A model generated the notes under the pieces. The model worked only from the letters and a program-made list of their open reading frames with translations. It was not told the DNA's origin and searched no databases. 64,000 nucleotides of DNA from Kitasatospora phosalacinea (GTDB lineage Bacteria > Actinomycetota > Actinomycetes > Streptomycetales > Streptomycetaceae): positions 264,589-328,588 of the forward strand of contig NZ_BSSA01000006.1 in NCBI RefSeq assembly GCF_030268885.1, read 5' to 3'. Shown here piece by piece: positions 25,565-34,251 of this stretch. The stretch's first letter is position 1; each line of letters opens with the position of its first letter. Made by a program: the position numbers and the translations under genes.

Positions 25565-26029
25565 TCAGTCCCGGACCCGCACCATCAGCTCGACCTCGAC
25601 CGGCGCGTCCAGCGGCAGCACCGCCACGCCGACGGCGCTGCGGGCGTGCACGCCCTTCTCGCCGAAGACCTTGCCCAGCAGCTCGCTGGTGCCGTTGACC
25701 ACGCCGGGCTGGCCGGTGAAGTCGGGCGCGGAGGCGACGAAGCCGACCACCTTGACGACCTGCTCGACCCTGTCCAGGTCGCCGACCACCGACTTGACCG
25801 CGGCCAGCGCGTTCAGCGCGCAGACCTGCGCGAGCTCCTTGGCGTCCTCGGCGGTGACCTCGGCACCGACCTTGCCGCTCAGCGGGAGCTTCCCGCCGAC
25901 GAACGGCAGCTGCCCGGAGGTCAGCACGTGCACGCCGTCGCGCACCGCCGGGACGTACGCGGCGACCGGGGCGGCGACCTCGGGCAGCGTCAGCCCGAGC
26001 TCGGCGAGCCTCTGCTCGACCTGGCCCAT
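25565..26029 (-). CDS. RidA/YjgF-family protein
   Basis: 154 residues from ATG 26029. The Rid fold is recognisable from VLTSGQLPFVGGKLPL, the CALNALAAVKSVVGDLDRV stretch and a C-terminal VGVAVLPLDAPVEVELMV. The usual catalytic Arg of true RidA (in SRxAV-type text) appears as HARSAVGVAVLP, so enamine/imine deaminase activity is plausible. It follows the DUF4177 gene by 2 bases, forming an operon. Confidence 0.88.
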   Translation of the reverse strand: MGQVEQRLAELGLTLPEVAAPVAAYVPAVRDGVHVLTSGQLPFVGGKLPLSGKVGAEVTAEDAKELAQVCALNALAAVKSVVGDLDRVEQVVKVVGFVASAPDFTGQPGVVNGTSELLGKVFGEKGVHARSAVGVAVLPLDAPVEVELMVRVRD

Positions 26030-26031
26030 GA

Positions 26032-26187
26032 CTACTCCTTCTCGCGCTTGAGGTACGCGACCAGCTGCTCCGGGTTCGGCCCGGGGACGACCTGGACGAG
26101 CTCCCAGCCGTCCTGGCCCCAGGTGTCGAGGATCTGCTTGGTGGCGTGCACGAGCAGCGGCACGGTGACGTATTCCCACTTGGTCAT
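26032..26187 (-). CDS. DUF4177 family small protein
   Basis: 51 residues from ATG 26187: MTKWEYVTVPLLVHATKQIL with DTWGQDGWELVQVVPG. WEY near the start and GWELV are the hallmark of DUF4177. Two bases separate its stop from the RidA start, so the two are coupled. It is divergent from the ArsA-like gene. Function unknown. Confidence 0.85.
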   Translation of the reverse strand: MTKWEYVTVPLLVHATKQILDTWGQDGWELVQVVPGPNPEQLVAYLKREKE

Positions 26188-26349
26188 GGGGGTGACTCTA
26201 GCCGCCCGGGCCGGTGTGAGGTGGGACACAAAGCGGGCATGATTCGCCGGGGCCGCCGGGATGCTCCCGGCATCCGGAGCGTGCGCTGGTTACCCTCGCG
26301 TGGAGGGGCGCCTGGGGCCCCGAACGGGAGCGACGGACGGAGAACGGGC

Positions 26350-27432
26350 GTGGCGGGCACCAGCGGCACGGCGGGGCCGGGCGAGCGGGCACCGCGGGAG
26401 CCCGACTGGGAGGGCGTCCGGCTGCACGTGGTCAGCGGGAAGGGCGGCACCGGCAAGACCACGCTGGCCGCCGCCCTCGCCCTGGCGCTGGCCGCCGAGG
26501 GCGGTCGGACCCTGCTGATCGAGGTGGAGGGCCGACAGGGCATCGCCGAGCTGTTCCAGATCGCCGCGCTGCCGTACGAGGAACGCCGGGTGGCCACCGT
26601 GACGCCCGCTCAGCTCGGCCTGCCCGGCAAGGGCCACGGCGAGGTGCACGCGCTGGCGATCGACACCGAGCAGGCGCTGCTGGAGTACCTGGAGATGTTC
26701 TACAAGCTGGGCCGGGCCGGGAAGGCCCTGCAGAAGGTCGGCTTCGTGGACTTCGCGACCACCGTCGCCCCGGGCGTGCGCGACGTGCTGCTCACCGGCA
26801 AGGCCTGCGAGGCGGCCCGCCGCAAGGGCCCGGACGGGCGCCGCCGCTACGACGCGGTGGTGATGGACGCCCCGCCGACCGGTCGGCTGACCCGCTTCCT
26901 GAACGTCAACTCCGAGGTAGCGGGCCTGGCCCGGATAGGGCCGATCCACTCCCAGGCGCAGGCGGTGATGCGGGTGCTGCGCTCCGCGGAGACGGCGGTG
27001 CACTTCACCACCCTGCTGGAGGAGATGCCGGTGCAGGAGACCGTGGACGGGATCGCCGAGCTGCGCGACTCCGGCCTGCCGGTCGGCGGCGTGCTGGTCA
27101 ACATGGTGCGCCCGCCGATACTGGACGCGGCGGCGGTGGCGGCGGTGGACGGCGACCACCGCGAGGAGGTGGCGCTGGCCCTCGGCGAGGTCGGCCTGGG
27201 CGGGCGCTCGCGCAAGCCGGAGACCGTCCGGGCGCACGTCGAGCCGCTGCTCGACCCGCTGCTGGAGCAGGCCAGGGAGCACGCCGAGCGGGTCGAGCTG
27301 GAGCGCGCCCAGCGCGTCGAGCTGCAGCAACTCAAGCTCCCCACCTACGAGTTGCCGTTGATCGGCGAGGGCATGGACCTGGCCGGGCTGTACCGGCTGG
27401 CGGGCGAGCTGAAACGGCAGGGAGCGGCGTGA
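26350..27432 (+). CDS. ArsA/Get3-like ATPase, first of a pair
   Basis: 360 residues from GTG 26350 (GGAG upstream; longer frames back to 26239 exist). Deviant Walker A GKGGTGKTTLAAALAL (about 31-46), switch text MDAPPTGRLTRFLNV, and helical segments that fit the ArsA/Get3 family. It lacks the arsenite-binding cysteines, and no arsB/arsR is nearby, so arsenite export is unlikely. The stop overlaps the GTG of the second ATPase. In streptomycetes the pair always precedes wblA. They may act as a heterodimer. Confidence 0.88.
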   Translation: MAGTSGTAGPGERAPREPDWEGVRLHVVSGKGGTGKTTLAAALALALAAEGGRTLLIEVEGRQGIAELFQIAALPYEERRVATVTPAQLGLPGKGHGEVHALAIDTEQALLEYLEMFYKLGRAGKALQKVGFVDFATTVAPGVRDVLLTGKACEAARRKGPDGRRRYDAVVMDAPPTGRLTRFLNVNSEVAGLARIGPIHSQAQAVMRVLRSAETAVHFTTLLEEMPVQETVDGIAELRDSGLPVGGVLVNMVRPPILDAAAVAAVDGDHREEVALALGEVGLGGRSRKPETVRAHVEPLLDPLLEQAREHAERVELERAQRVELQQLKLPTYELPLIGEGMDLAGLYRLAGELKRQGAA

Positions 27433-28664
27433 GCACGGGCGAGGGCGCGACGGCGAAGAGCGGCGCGGGCGCGACGGCGGGGGGCGGCATGACCGGGCTG
27501 GACATCGACACCCTGATCGACGACCCGGGGACCCGGATCGTGGTCTGCTGCGGCTCCGGCGGGGTCGGCAAGACCACCACCGCCGCGGCGATCGGCCTGC
27601 GGGCCGCCGAGCGCGGCCGCCGCGTCGTGGTGCTGACCATCGACCCGGCCCGCCGACTGGCCCAGTCGATGGGCCTGAGCGAGCTCGACAACACCCCGCG
27701 GGTGGTCGGCGGCACCCGCGGCGAGGGCGAACTCCAGGCCATGATGCTGGACATGAAGCGGACCTTCGACGAGGTCGTGCTGGCCCACGCGGAGCCCGAC
27801 CGCGCCAAGGCGATCATGGAGAACCCGTTCTACCAGTCGCTGTCGGCCGGTTTCGCGGGCACCCAGGAGTACATGGCGATGGAGAAGCTCGGCCAGCTCC
27901 GCGCCGAGGACCGCTGGGACCTGATCGTCGTCGACACCCCGCCGTCCCGCTCCGCGCTGGACTTCCTGGACGCCCCCAGCCGCCTCGGGTCCTTCCTGGA
28001 CGGCCGGGTGATCCGGCTGCTGACCGCCCCCGCCAAGGTCGGCGGCCGCTCCGCGATGAAGTTCCTCAACGTCGGCATGGGGCTGATCAGCGGCACCCTC
28101 GGCAAGATCTTCGGCGCCCAACTGCTCAGCGACATCCAGACGTTCGTCTCCGCGACCGACTCGATGTTCGGCGGCTTCCGGGAACGCGCCGACCGCACCT
28201 ACCAGTTGCTCAAGGCCGAGGGCACCGCGTTCCTGGTGGTCGCCGCCCCGGAGCGGGACGCGCTGCGCGAGGCCGCGTACTTCGTCGACCGGCTGGCCGA
28301 GGACGACATGCCGCTGGCCGGGCTGGTGCTCAACCGGGTCCACTCCACCGGCGCCCCGCAGCTCACCGCCGAACGCGCGCTGGCCGCCGCCGAGGCCCTG
28401 GAGGAGAACGGCACCCCGCACTCCACCGCGGAGGCCGAGACCCTGGCCGCCGGGCTGCTGCGCCTGCACGCCGAACGGGTGCAGGTCATGGCGAGGGAAC
28501 GGCGCACCCGCAACCGCTTCGCCTCGGTCTACCCGGACGTACCGATCGTCGAGGTGGCCGCCCTCCCCGGCGACATCCACGACCTGGACGGCCTGCGGGC
28601 CATCGGCGACCTGCTCGGCTCCCCCACCGAACGGCCCGACGGCCCACCGGCCGAAGGCTCCTGA
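27429..28664 (+). CDS. ArsA/Get3-like ATPase, second of a pair
   Basis: 411 residues from GTG 27429. Deviant Walker A CGSGGVGKTTTAAAIGL (about 41-57), the IDPARRLAQSMGL switch region, and VDTPPSRSALDFLDAP. Helices after residue 150 (GFAGTQEYMAMEKL) match the client-binding part of Get3-like ATPases. It overlaps the first ATPase by 4 bases and is convergent with wblA. The role is probably ATP-driven handling of a client protein or small ligand; unproven. Confidence 0.9.
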   Translation: MSTGEGATAKSGAGATAGGGMTGLDIDTLIDDPGTRIVVCCGSGGVGKTTTAAAIGLRAAERGRRVVVLTIDPARRLAQSMGLSELDNTPRVVGGTRGEGELQAMMLDMKRTFDEVVLAHAEPDRAKAIMENPFYQSLSAGFAGTQEYMAMEKLGQLRAEDRWDLIVVDTPPSRSALDFLDAPSRLGSFLDGRVIRLLTAPAKVGGRSAMKFLNVGMGLISGTLGKIFGAQLLSDIQTFVSATDSMFGGFRERADRTYQLLKAEGTAFLVVAAPERDALREAAYFVDRLAEDDMPLAGLVLNRVHSTGAPQLTAERALAAAEALEENGTPHSTAEAETLAAGLLRLHAERVQVMARERRTRNRFASVYPDVPIVEVAALPGDIHDLDGLRAIGDLLGSPTERPDGPPAEGS

Positions 28665-28671
28665 CGGAGCG

Positions 28672-28995
28672 TCAGCCCGCCTGGGCGTAGTCCCGCAGGA
28701 CCACCCCGGTCGCCAGCGACTCCTCGTACTCGGTGCGCGCGGTCTCCAGCAGCCGGCGCCAGGAGTCCACGGTCGGCCGACGGCGCAGCAGCGCCCGCCG
28801 CTCGCGCTCCGTCATCCCGCCCCAGACGCCGAACTCGACCCGGTTGTCGAGCGCGTCCGCGAGGCACTCGGTGCGCACGGGACACCCGCTGCACACCGCC
28901 TTGGCGCGGTTCTGCGCCGCCCCCTGCACGAACAGTTCATCCGGATCGCTCGTGCGGCACGCCGCCTGCGCGCTCCAGTCGTCCACCCAGCCCAT
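28672..28995 (-). CDS. wblA: WhiB-like iron-sulfur regulator WblA
   Basis: 107 residues from ATG 28995, giving MGWVDDWSAQAACRTSDP; a longer frame to GTG 29052 exists. The four cluster cysteines are in QAACRT, AVCSGCPVRTEC, followed by the turn GVWGGMTERERRALLRRR. The sequence and the position between the ArsA pair and a PBP gene match WblA, a pleiotropic regulator that favours sporulation and lowers antibiotic production. It has a long upstream region (399 bases), as expected for a heavily regulated gene. Confidence 0.93.
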   Translation of the reverse strand: MGWVDDWSAQAACRTSDPDELFVQGAAQNRAKAVCSGCPVRTECLADALDNRVEFGVWGGMTERERRALLRRRPTVDSWRRLLETARTEYEESLATGVVLRDYAQAG

Positions 28996-29281
28996 CCCGG
29001 CGCCGTCCTCTCCCGATTCGGGGCTCCCCCACGGCGGCAACGGCATATTCACCGTTGCCAGTTGAGGACGTTACGGAAGAACGGCACGACGCAACAGCCC
29101 CTGTGGGCCCAATCTCGAATGACCCGATCGGACTATGGGTGTCCAGCAGCTCACTCGTTGGAGTGACCGCAGGTCGGGGGCCTTGCCGAGGTCGGAAGGG
29201 TCGCTTTCGTCACGGTGCGCAACAGCGACCCGCCCTGCATCCATCCGGATTACGGACACAATGCCGCGAATCGGACAAAGC

Positions 29282-29303
29282 TCATCACTCACAAGAGTGA
29301 TGA
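29282..29303. promoter_or_regulatory. inverted repeat in the wblA-PBP intergenic region
   Basis: TCATCACTC (29282-29290) and GAGTGATGA (29295-29303) are perfectly complementary around ACAA. It lies 92 bases before the PBP start and about 290 before wblA. Could be an operator for either gene. The rest of 28996-29394 holds no gene. Confidence 0.45.
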
Positions 29304-29394
29304 CGATGAACAGAGCGAAGCTGTCGCAGTTCTGTGACAAGCGTAGGCGAACACCTGCCCCCCTGTACGGGATTCCGCGACGTAGGGTTCCTCC

Positions 29395-31620
29395 ATGGCA
29401 CCTTCGCGATCCACCGGCACCTTCATGGACAAGGCAGGGCACGGCGTCAAGTTCCTGGGCGGTTCGATCCTGGCCGGCGTCCTGGTCGCCGGCATGGCGC
29501 TGCCCGCGGTCGGCGCCTTCGGCCTGACCGCCAAGGACACCGCGGAGTCGTTCGACAACATCCCGGACGACTTCAAGCAGCCCACCCTCTCCCAGGCGTC
29601 GATGATCTACGACGCCAAGGGCGGCCTGATCGCCAAGGTCTACGACCGCGACCGCACCATCCTCACCGCGGACCAGATGGCCCCCGTGATGCGCCAGGCC
29701 CAGGTCGACATCGAGGACGCCCGCTTCTACGAGCACGGCGCCATCGACCTCAAGGGCGTGCTCCGCGCCATCACCAAGAACGCCGAGTCCGGCACCACCG
29801 CGCAGGGCGCCTCCACGCTCACCCAGCAGTACGTGAAGAACGTCTTCGTCGAGCAGGCCGGCGACGACCAGGAGGCGTTCCTGGAGGCCACCAAGAAGAG
29901 CCTGGGCCGCAAGATCCAGGAGCTGAAGTACGCCATCAAGCTGGAGGAGGACCTGTCCAAGGACCAGATCCTCACCAACTACCTGAACATCACCTTCTAC
30001 GGCCACCAGGCGTACGGCGTCGAGGCCGCCGCCAACCGGTACTTCAGCAAGAGCGCCAAGGACCTCACCGTCCCCGAGGCCGCGATGCTGGCCGGCCTGG
30101 TGCAGAACCCCACGGCGTACGACCCGATCGCCCACCCGCAGGCCGCGAAGACCCGCCGCAACACGGTGATCAACAAGCTGCTGGAGTACAAGCACATCAC
30201 CCCCGAGCAGGCCAAGGCCGCCCTCGACTCCGATCTCGGCATCAAGTACTCCGAGCCGCAGAACGGCTGCATCACCGCGCAGAACGGCATGGGCTTCTTC
30301 TGCGACTACGTGCGCCACGTGGTCAAGCAGGACCCGGCGTTCGGCGCGACCGCCGCGGACCGCCAGAAGCTCTGGGCCCAGGGTGGGTTGAAGATCAACA
30401 CCACCATCGACCCGGACAAGCAGTCCGCCCTCTACAACGCGGTCACCAAGAAGGTCTACGTGACCGACCCGGTGTCCGCCGCGGGCAGCATGGTCGAGCC
30501 CGGCACCGGCAAGATCCTCGCCATGGCGCAGACCCGCCCGTACGGCCTGGACACCTCGAAGAACCAGATCGTGCTGAACCTCAACGTCGGCTCGTCGATG
30601 GGCGGCGGCAACGGGTTCTCCCCCGGCTCGACCTTCAAGCCGATCGTGGCCGCGGCCGCCCTGGAGTCCGGCATCCCGATCACGCAGGAGTACCCCTCGC
30701 CGTACAGCATGGAGTACCCCAAGATGACCACCTGCGACAGCACCACCTACGACCCGCAGACGCTGACCAACGAGTCCACCAGCGAGCACGGCCCGTACAG
30801 CCTGCAGATCGCCATGCAGAAGTCGGTCAACACCTACTTCATCCAGCTCGAGCAGCAGATGGGCCTGTGCCCGGTCAAGCAGATGACCGACAAGCTCGGC
30901 CTCAGCACCCTGGCCAACGGCTCCAAGATCCAGCAGGTCGCCTCCATGACGCTCGGCACCCAGGAGGTCAGCCCGCTCCAGATGGCCAGCGCCTACGCGG
31001 CGTTCGCCGCCCGCGGCCTCTACTGCTCGCCGATCGCGATCACCTCGGTCACCGGCGCCAACGGCAAGAACATCGGCGTCCCGAGCGCCAACTGCACCCA
31101 GGCGATGGCCCAGACCACCGCGGACGGCATCAACACCCTGCTGCTCGGCGTCACCGAGAAGGGCACCGGCTCCGCCCTCGGCCTCGACGACGGCCGCCAG
31201 ATCGCGGGCAAGACCGGCACCACCGACAAGCGCTACGCGGCCTGGTTCACCGGCTACACCCCCGACCTGGCCACCTCGGTCTGGCTCGGCGGCGTCGGCG
31301 GCAACGTCTCGATGCGCGACGTCCGCATCGGCGGCCACTACTTCGAGGCGGTCTACGGCGCGGACGGCCCCGGCCCGATCTGGCAGAAGGCCATGAACGA
31401 CGCGCTCAAGGGCAGCAGCCCGCGCTCCTTCCAGAAGGTCGACATCCCGCAGCCCACCCAGTCGCCCACCGCCCCCAACCCCGGCGACACCCCGTCCAAC
31501 CCCTCCGGCGACAACGCCCAGGGCGGCAACAACGGCTGGCCCGGCGGCGTCACCAACGGCGGTGTCAGCCTCCCGCCCGGCGTCATCGGCGGCAACAACG
31601 GCAAGCCCGGGCACCACTGA
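29395..31620 (+). CDS. bifunctional penicillin-binding protein (transglycosylase/transpeptidase)
   Basis: 741 residues. A membrane anchor (about 21-45) is followed by a family GT51 transglycosylase with EDARFYEHGAIDLKG (about 105), GASTLTQQYVKN (about 140), RKIQELKYAIKLE and EAAMLAGLVQNP. The transpeptidase domain has SPGSTFKPI (SxxK, about 407), KSVN (SxN) and KTGTTDKR (KTG, about 603). The tail is a Pro/Asn/Gly-rich extension. It makes and cross-links peptidoglycan outside the membrane. Conserved neighbour of wblA. Confidence 0.95.
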   Translation: MAPSRSTGTFMDKAGHGVKFLGGSILAGVLVAGMALPAVGAFGLTAKDTAESFDNIPDDFKQPTLSQASMIYDAKGGLIAKVYDRDRTILTADQMAPVMRQAQVDIEDARFYEHGAIDLKGVLRAITKNAESGTTAQGASTLTQQYVKNVFVEQAGDDQEAFLEATKKSLGRKIQELKYAIKLEEDLSKDQILTNYLNITFYGHQAYGVEAAANRYFSKSAKDLTVPEAAMLAGLVQNPTAYDPIAHPQAAKTRRNTVINKLLEYKHITPEQAKAALDSDLGIKYSEPQNGCITAQNGMGFFCDYVRHVVKQDPAFGATAADRQKLWAQGGLKINTTIDPDKQSALYNAVTKKVYVTDPVSAAGSMVEPGTGKILAMAQTRPYGLDTSKNQIVLNLNVGSSMGGGNGFSPGSTFKPIVAAAALESGIPITQEYPSPYSMEYPKMTTCDSTTYDPQTLTNESTSEHGPYSLQIAMQKSVNTYFIQLEQQMGLCPVKQMTDKLGLSTLANGSKIQQVASMTLGTQEVSPLQMASAYAAFAARGLYCSPIAITSVTGANGKNIGVPSANCTQAMAQTTADGINTLLLGVTEKGTGSALGLDDGRQIAGKTGTTDKRYAAWFTGYTPDLATSVWLGGVGGNVSMRDVRIGGHYFEAVYGADGPGPIWQKAMNDALKGSSPRSFQKVDIPQPTQSPTAPNPGDTPSNPSGDNAQGGNNGWPGGVTNGGVSLPPGVIGGNNGKPGHH

Positions 31621-31635
31621 CCCGCCGGTACGCGA

Positions 31636-31682
31636 CGACGGGGCCGCCCGCGAGGAGTTCCCTCCCGCGGGCGGCCCCGTCG
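31636..31682 (+). terminator. terminator after the PBP gene
   Basis: A perfect 17-bp stem (31636-31652 with 31666-31682) and a 13-base loop, 15 bases after the stop. Confidence 0.75.
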
Positions 31683-31821
31683 CTTCGCGTCCGGCGTCCT
31701 TCCGGCGCTGCGGTGTGCCGGCCGTGCCGGCGTCTCGGCGTGTCGGTGTGCCGGCGCTGCGGTGTGCCGGCCGTGTCGGCCGCCGTACCGACATTGCGGC
31801 CGTGTCGACCGTGTCGGCTTC

Positions 31822-31872
31822 GCGGCCGTGCCGACGTTGCGGCCGTGCCGACGTTGCGGCCGTGCCGACGTT
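31822..31872. repeat. 17-bp tandem repeat with degenerate upstream copies
   Basis: Three identical 17-bp units (GCGGCCGTGCCGACGTT) end directly before the YqeY stop codon. From about 31700 there are degenerate relatives, including a 23-bp block starting GGCGCTGCGGTGTGCC at about 31703 and again near 31754. A decaying minisatellite between convergent genes. Confidence 0.8.
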
Positions 31873-31881
31873 CCGGTGGGC

Positions 31882-32337
31882 TCAGCCGGCCAGGGCGGCC
31901 TTGACCGCGGCGGCCACCCGGCCGCCCTCCGCCCTGCCCTCCACCTGCGGACGCACCAGCTTCATCACCGCGCCCATGCCCTGCGGACCGCTCGCCCCGG
32001 ACTCCGCCACCGCGGCGGCCACGATCGCCGCCAGCTCCTCGTCCGACAGCTGCTTCGGCAGGAACCCGGCCAGCACCTCGCCCTCGGCCCGCTCCCGCGC
32101 CGCCTGCTCGGTCCGGCCCGCGCCCTCGAAGGCGTCCGCCGCCTCCCGGCGCTTCTTCGCCTCCTTGGCGATCACCTGCAGCACCTCGGCGTCGGACAGC
32201 TCCTTCTTCTCCTTGCCCGCCACCTCCGCGCTGGTGACCGCGGACAGCGTCAGCCGGAGGGTGGACGAGCGCAGCTCGTCCCGGGCCTTGATCGCAGCCG
32301 TGAGGTCCTCCTGCAGCTGCTCCTTCAACGTCGTCAT
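31882..32337 (-). CDS. GatB/YqeY domain protein
   Basis: 151 residues from ATG 32337: MTTLKEQLQEDLTAAIKARD with LRLTLSAV, KELSDAEVLQVIAKEAKKR, and the GFLPKQLSDEELAAIV segment, all classical for YqeY. The family shares the tail domain of GatB amidotransferase and probably binds tRNA; the role of stand-alone YqeY is unresolved. Divergent from the metallophosphoesterase gene. Confidence 0.92.
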   Translation of the reverse strand: MTTLKEQLQEDLTAAIKARDELRSSTLRLTLSAVTSAEVAGKEKKELSDAEVLQVIAKEAKKRREAADAFEGAGRTEQAARERAEGEVLAGFLPKQLSDEELAAIVAAAVAESGASGPQGMGAVMKLVRPQVEGRAEGGRVAAAVKAALAG

Positions 32338-32468
32338 GCCGCCGATTCTGGCACCTGCCCCGGCCCCGTGCCGCCCCATTTCCCGCCCGCCGCTCCCCAG
32401 GCCCCCGCAGGTGCGCCTCCTCCCCGGCCCCCCTCCGGGGCGTCCGGACGGTCTGCGACCATGGACCG

Positions 32469-33413
32469 ATGCGACCGCTGTACTCCGTCCCGCTCGGTGT
32501 CGCCGCCACCGGCGCCGCCTGCCTCGTCTACGCCGCCGGGTACGAGGTCCGCTCGTTCCGCCTGCGCCGCGTCGAGGTCCCGGTCCTGCCCGCCGGTGCC
32601 CGGCCGCTCCGGATCCTCCAGGTCTCCGACATCCACATGGTCAACGGCCAGGCCAAGAAGCAGCGTTGGCTGAAGAGCCTCGCGGGGCTCCGCCCCGACC
32701 TGGTCGTCAACACCGGCGACAACCTCTCCGACCCGCTCGGCGTCCCCGCCACCCTGGACGCCCTCGGCCCGCTGATGGACTTCCCCGGCGTCTACGTCTT
32801 CGGCTCCAACGACTACTACGGCCCCGCCCGCAAGAGCCCCACCCGCTACCTCAAGGCCCTGCGCAGCGGCGTCCACGGCCTCAACAACCCCGACGGCACC
32901 GGCCGCCGCGGCATCTCCGGCGCCGTCCACAACCCCTGGCAGAAGCTCCGCGACGGCTTCGACCAGGCCGGCTGGCTCAACCTCAACAACGCCCGCGGCC
33001 GCCTCACCGTGGCCGGCCTCGACCTGGAGTTCACCGGCCTCGACGACCCGCACATCCGCCACGACGACTACACCGCCGTCGCCGGCGGCCCCTCCCCCGA
33101 CGCCGACCTCTCCCTCGCCGTCGTCCACGCCCCCTACCTCCGCACCCTCGACGCCTTCACCGCCGACGGCTACCCCCTGATCCTGGCCGGCCACACCCAC
33201 GGCGGCCAGCTCTGCATCCCCTTCTACGGCGCCCTCGTCACCAACTGCGACCTCGACACCGACCGCGTCAAGGGCCTCTCCACCCACAGCACCCCCCACC
33301 ACCGCTCCTACCTCCACGTCTCCGCAGGCTGCGGCACCAACCGCTACACCCCCGTCCGCTTCGCCTGCCCCCCCGAAGCCACCCTCCTCACCCTCACCCC
33401 CGCCCCGCGCTGA
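32469..33413 (+). CDS. membrane-anchored metallophosphoesterase (YkuE-like)
   Basis: 314 residues. One N-terminal hydrophobic helix (about 5-25) is followed by a calcineurin-like fold: VSDIHMVN (DxH, about 56), NTGDNLSDP (about 79), SNDYYGP in place of GNHD, and GHTHGGQL (about 242). Two metals would sit in these residues. Homologues act on the outer face of the membrane on phospho-lipid or nucleotide substrates. Next downstream is tRNA-Pro. Confidence 0.9.
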   Translation: MRPLYSVPLGVAATGAACLVYAAGYEVRSFRLRRVEVPVLPAGARPLRILQVSDIHMVNGQAKKQRWLKSLAGLRPDLVVNTGDNLSDPLGVPATLDALGPLMDFPGVYVFGSNDYYGPARKSPTRYLKALRSGVHGLNNPDGTGRRGISGAVHNPWQKLRDGFDQAGWLNLNNARGRLTVAGLDLEFTGLDDPHIRHDDYTAVAGGPSPDADLSLAVVHAPYLRTLDAFTADGYPLILAGHTHGGQLCIPFYGALVTNCDLDTDRVKGLSTHSTPHHRSYLHVSAGCGTNRYTPVRFACPPEATLLTLTPAPR

Positions 33414-33501
33414 CCAGCCCCTAAACCGGATTTCGTCTCTGGCCCCGCCTCCTGTAGAGTTCTACTCGTTGCGCCGGACACGGAAGGCAACGAAGCAGGA
33501 C

Positions 33502-33575
<74 letters not shown>

Positions 33576-33591
33576 CTTCGTAGTAGCAGGC

Positions 33592-33625
33592 AAGGGCCCT
33601 GCCGGAGAGATCCGGCAGGGCCCTT
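33592..33625 (+). terminator. terminator after tRNA-Pro
   Basis: A perfect 15-bp stem (33592-33606 with 33611-33625) with a GAGA loop, followed by TCCTCGTCG. Confidence 0.75.
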
Positions 33626-33685
33626 CCTCGTCGTGCGGGCACCGCCGCCCTGACGATCCCTGTTCCGGGTGGCGCCCGTCTCCAG

Positions 33686-34048
33686 GTGATCAAGAGGGGA
33701 AGCGATACCTGGTGCAGCGCCGTCGCGAACTACGTGAAGCGGGCCCACGACTTCTCCTGCCAGGTGTGCGGCATCCGTTTGAAGACGCCGACCGGCGCCT
33801 ACGCGGAAGCCGCACACATCAGGGGACTGGGGAGACCGCACAACGGCCCCGACATCGCCTCGAACGTCCTCTGCCTGTGCCCCAACCACCACAAGCTCTT
33901 CGACTTCGGCATGTTGACCATCGCTGACGATCTGGCGATCACCGACCGGTCCACCGGACAGGTCATCGGACGGTTGCGCGAGGTCCCTGCCCACCAGGTC
34001 GAACGTCGCTTCTTGGCCTACCACCGCGAGCACCACGCCCAAGCCTGA
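33686..34048 (+). CDS. HNH endonuclease-domain protein, possibly a fragment
   Basis: 120 residues from GTG 33686. The HNH core is complete: CQVCGIRL (about 25), AEAAHIRGLGRPHNGPD (about 40) and NVLCLCPNHHKLFDFG (about 61). This text is closest to the C-terminal HNH of SRA/YDG-HNH restriction nucleases and related modification-dependent enzymes, which carry an N-terminal recognition domain absent here. The frame is also open upstream to the tRNA terminator (ARLQV before VIKRG). It may be a stand-alone HNH protein or the tail of a truncated restriction gene left beside tRNA-Pro. Confidence 0.7.
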   Translation: MIKRGSDTWCSAVANYVKRAHDFSCQVCGIRLKTPTGAYAEAAHIRGLGRPHNGPDIASNVLCLCPNHHKLFDFGMLTIADDLAITDRSTGQVIGRLREVPAHQVERRFLAYHREHHAQA

Positions 34049-34251
34049 AACGGCTCGTCGACGACCGGCTCCCCGTCCACGGGCTGTGGGCGGGGGGCCG
34101 GTCCGGTGAAGGGGGGTCAGGTGGGGGGGTGTTGGGCTGTTCCGGTGAGGGGGAGGGGGTGGTGACGGGTTCTCGGATGCGGGGCGGGGGTGGGGGCCGG
34201 AGGGTGGAGGGGCGGGCTCCGGTGGGCGGGGCCGCGGCGAGGAGGCGGTGG

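Noticed and set aside
26350..28664. Arsenite efflux ATPase genes
   Set aside because: No arsenite-binding cysteines and no arsB, arsC or arsR in the neighbourhood.
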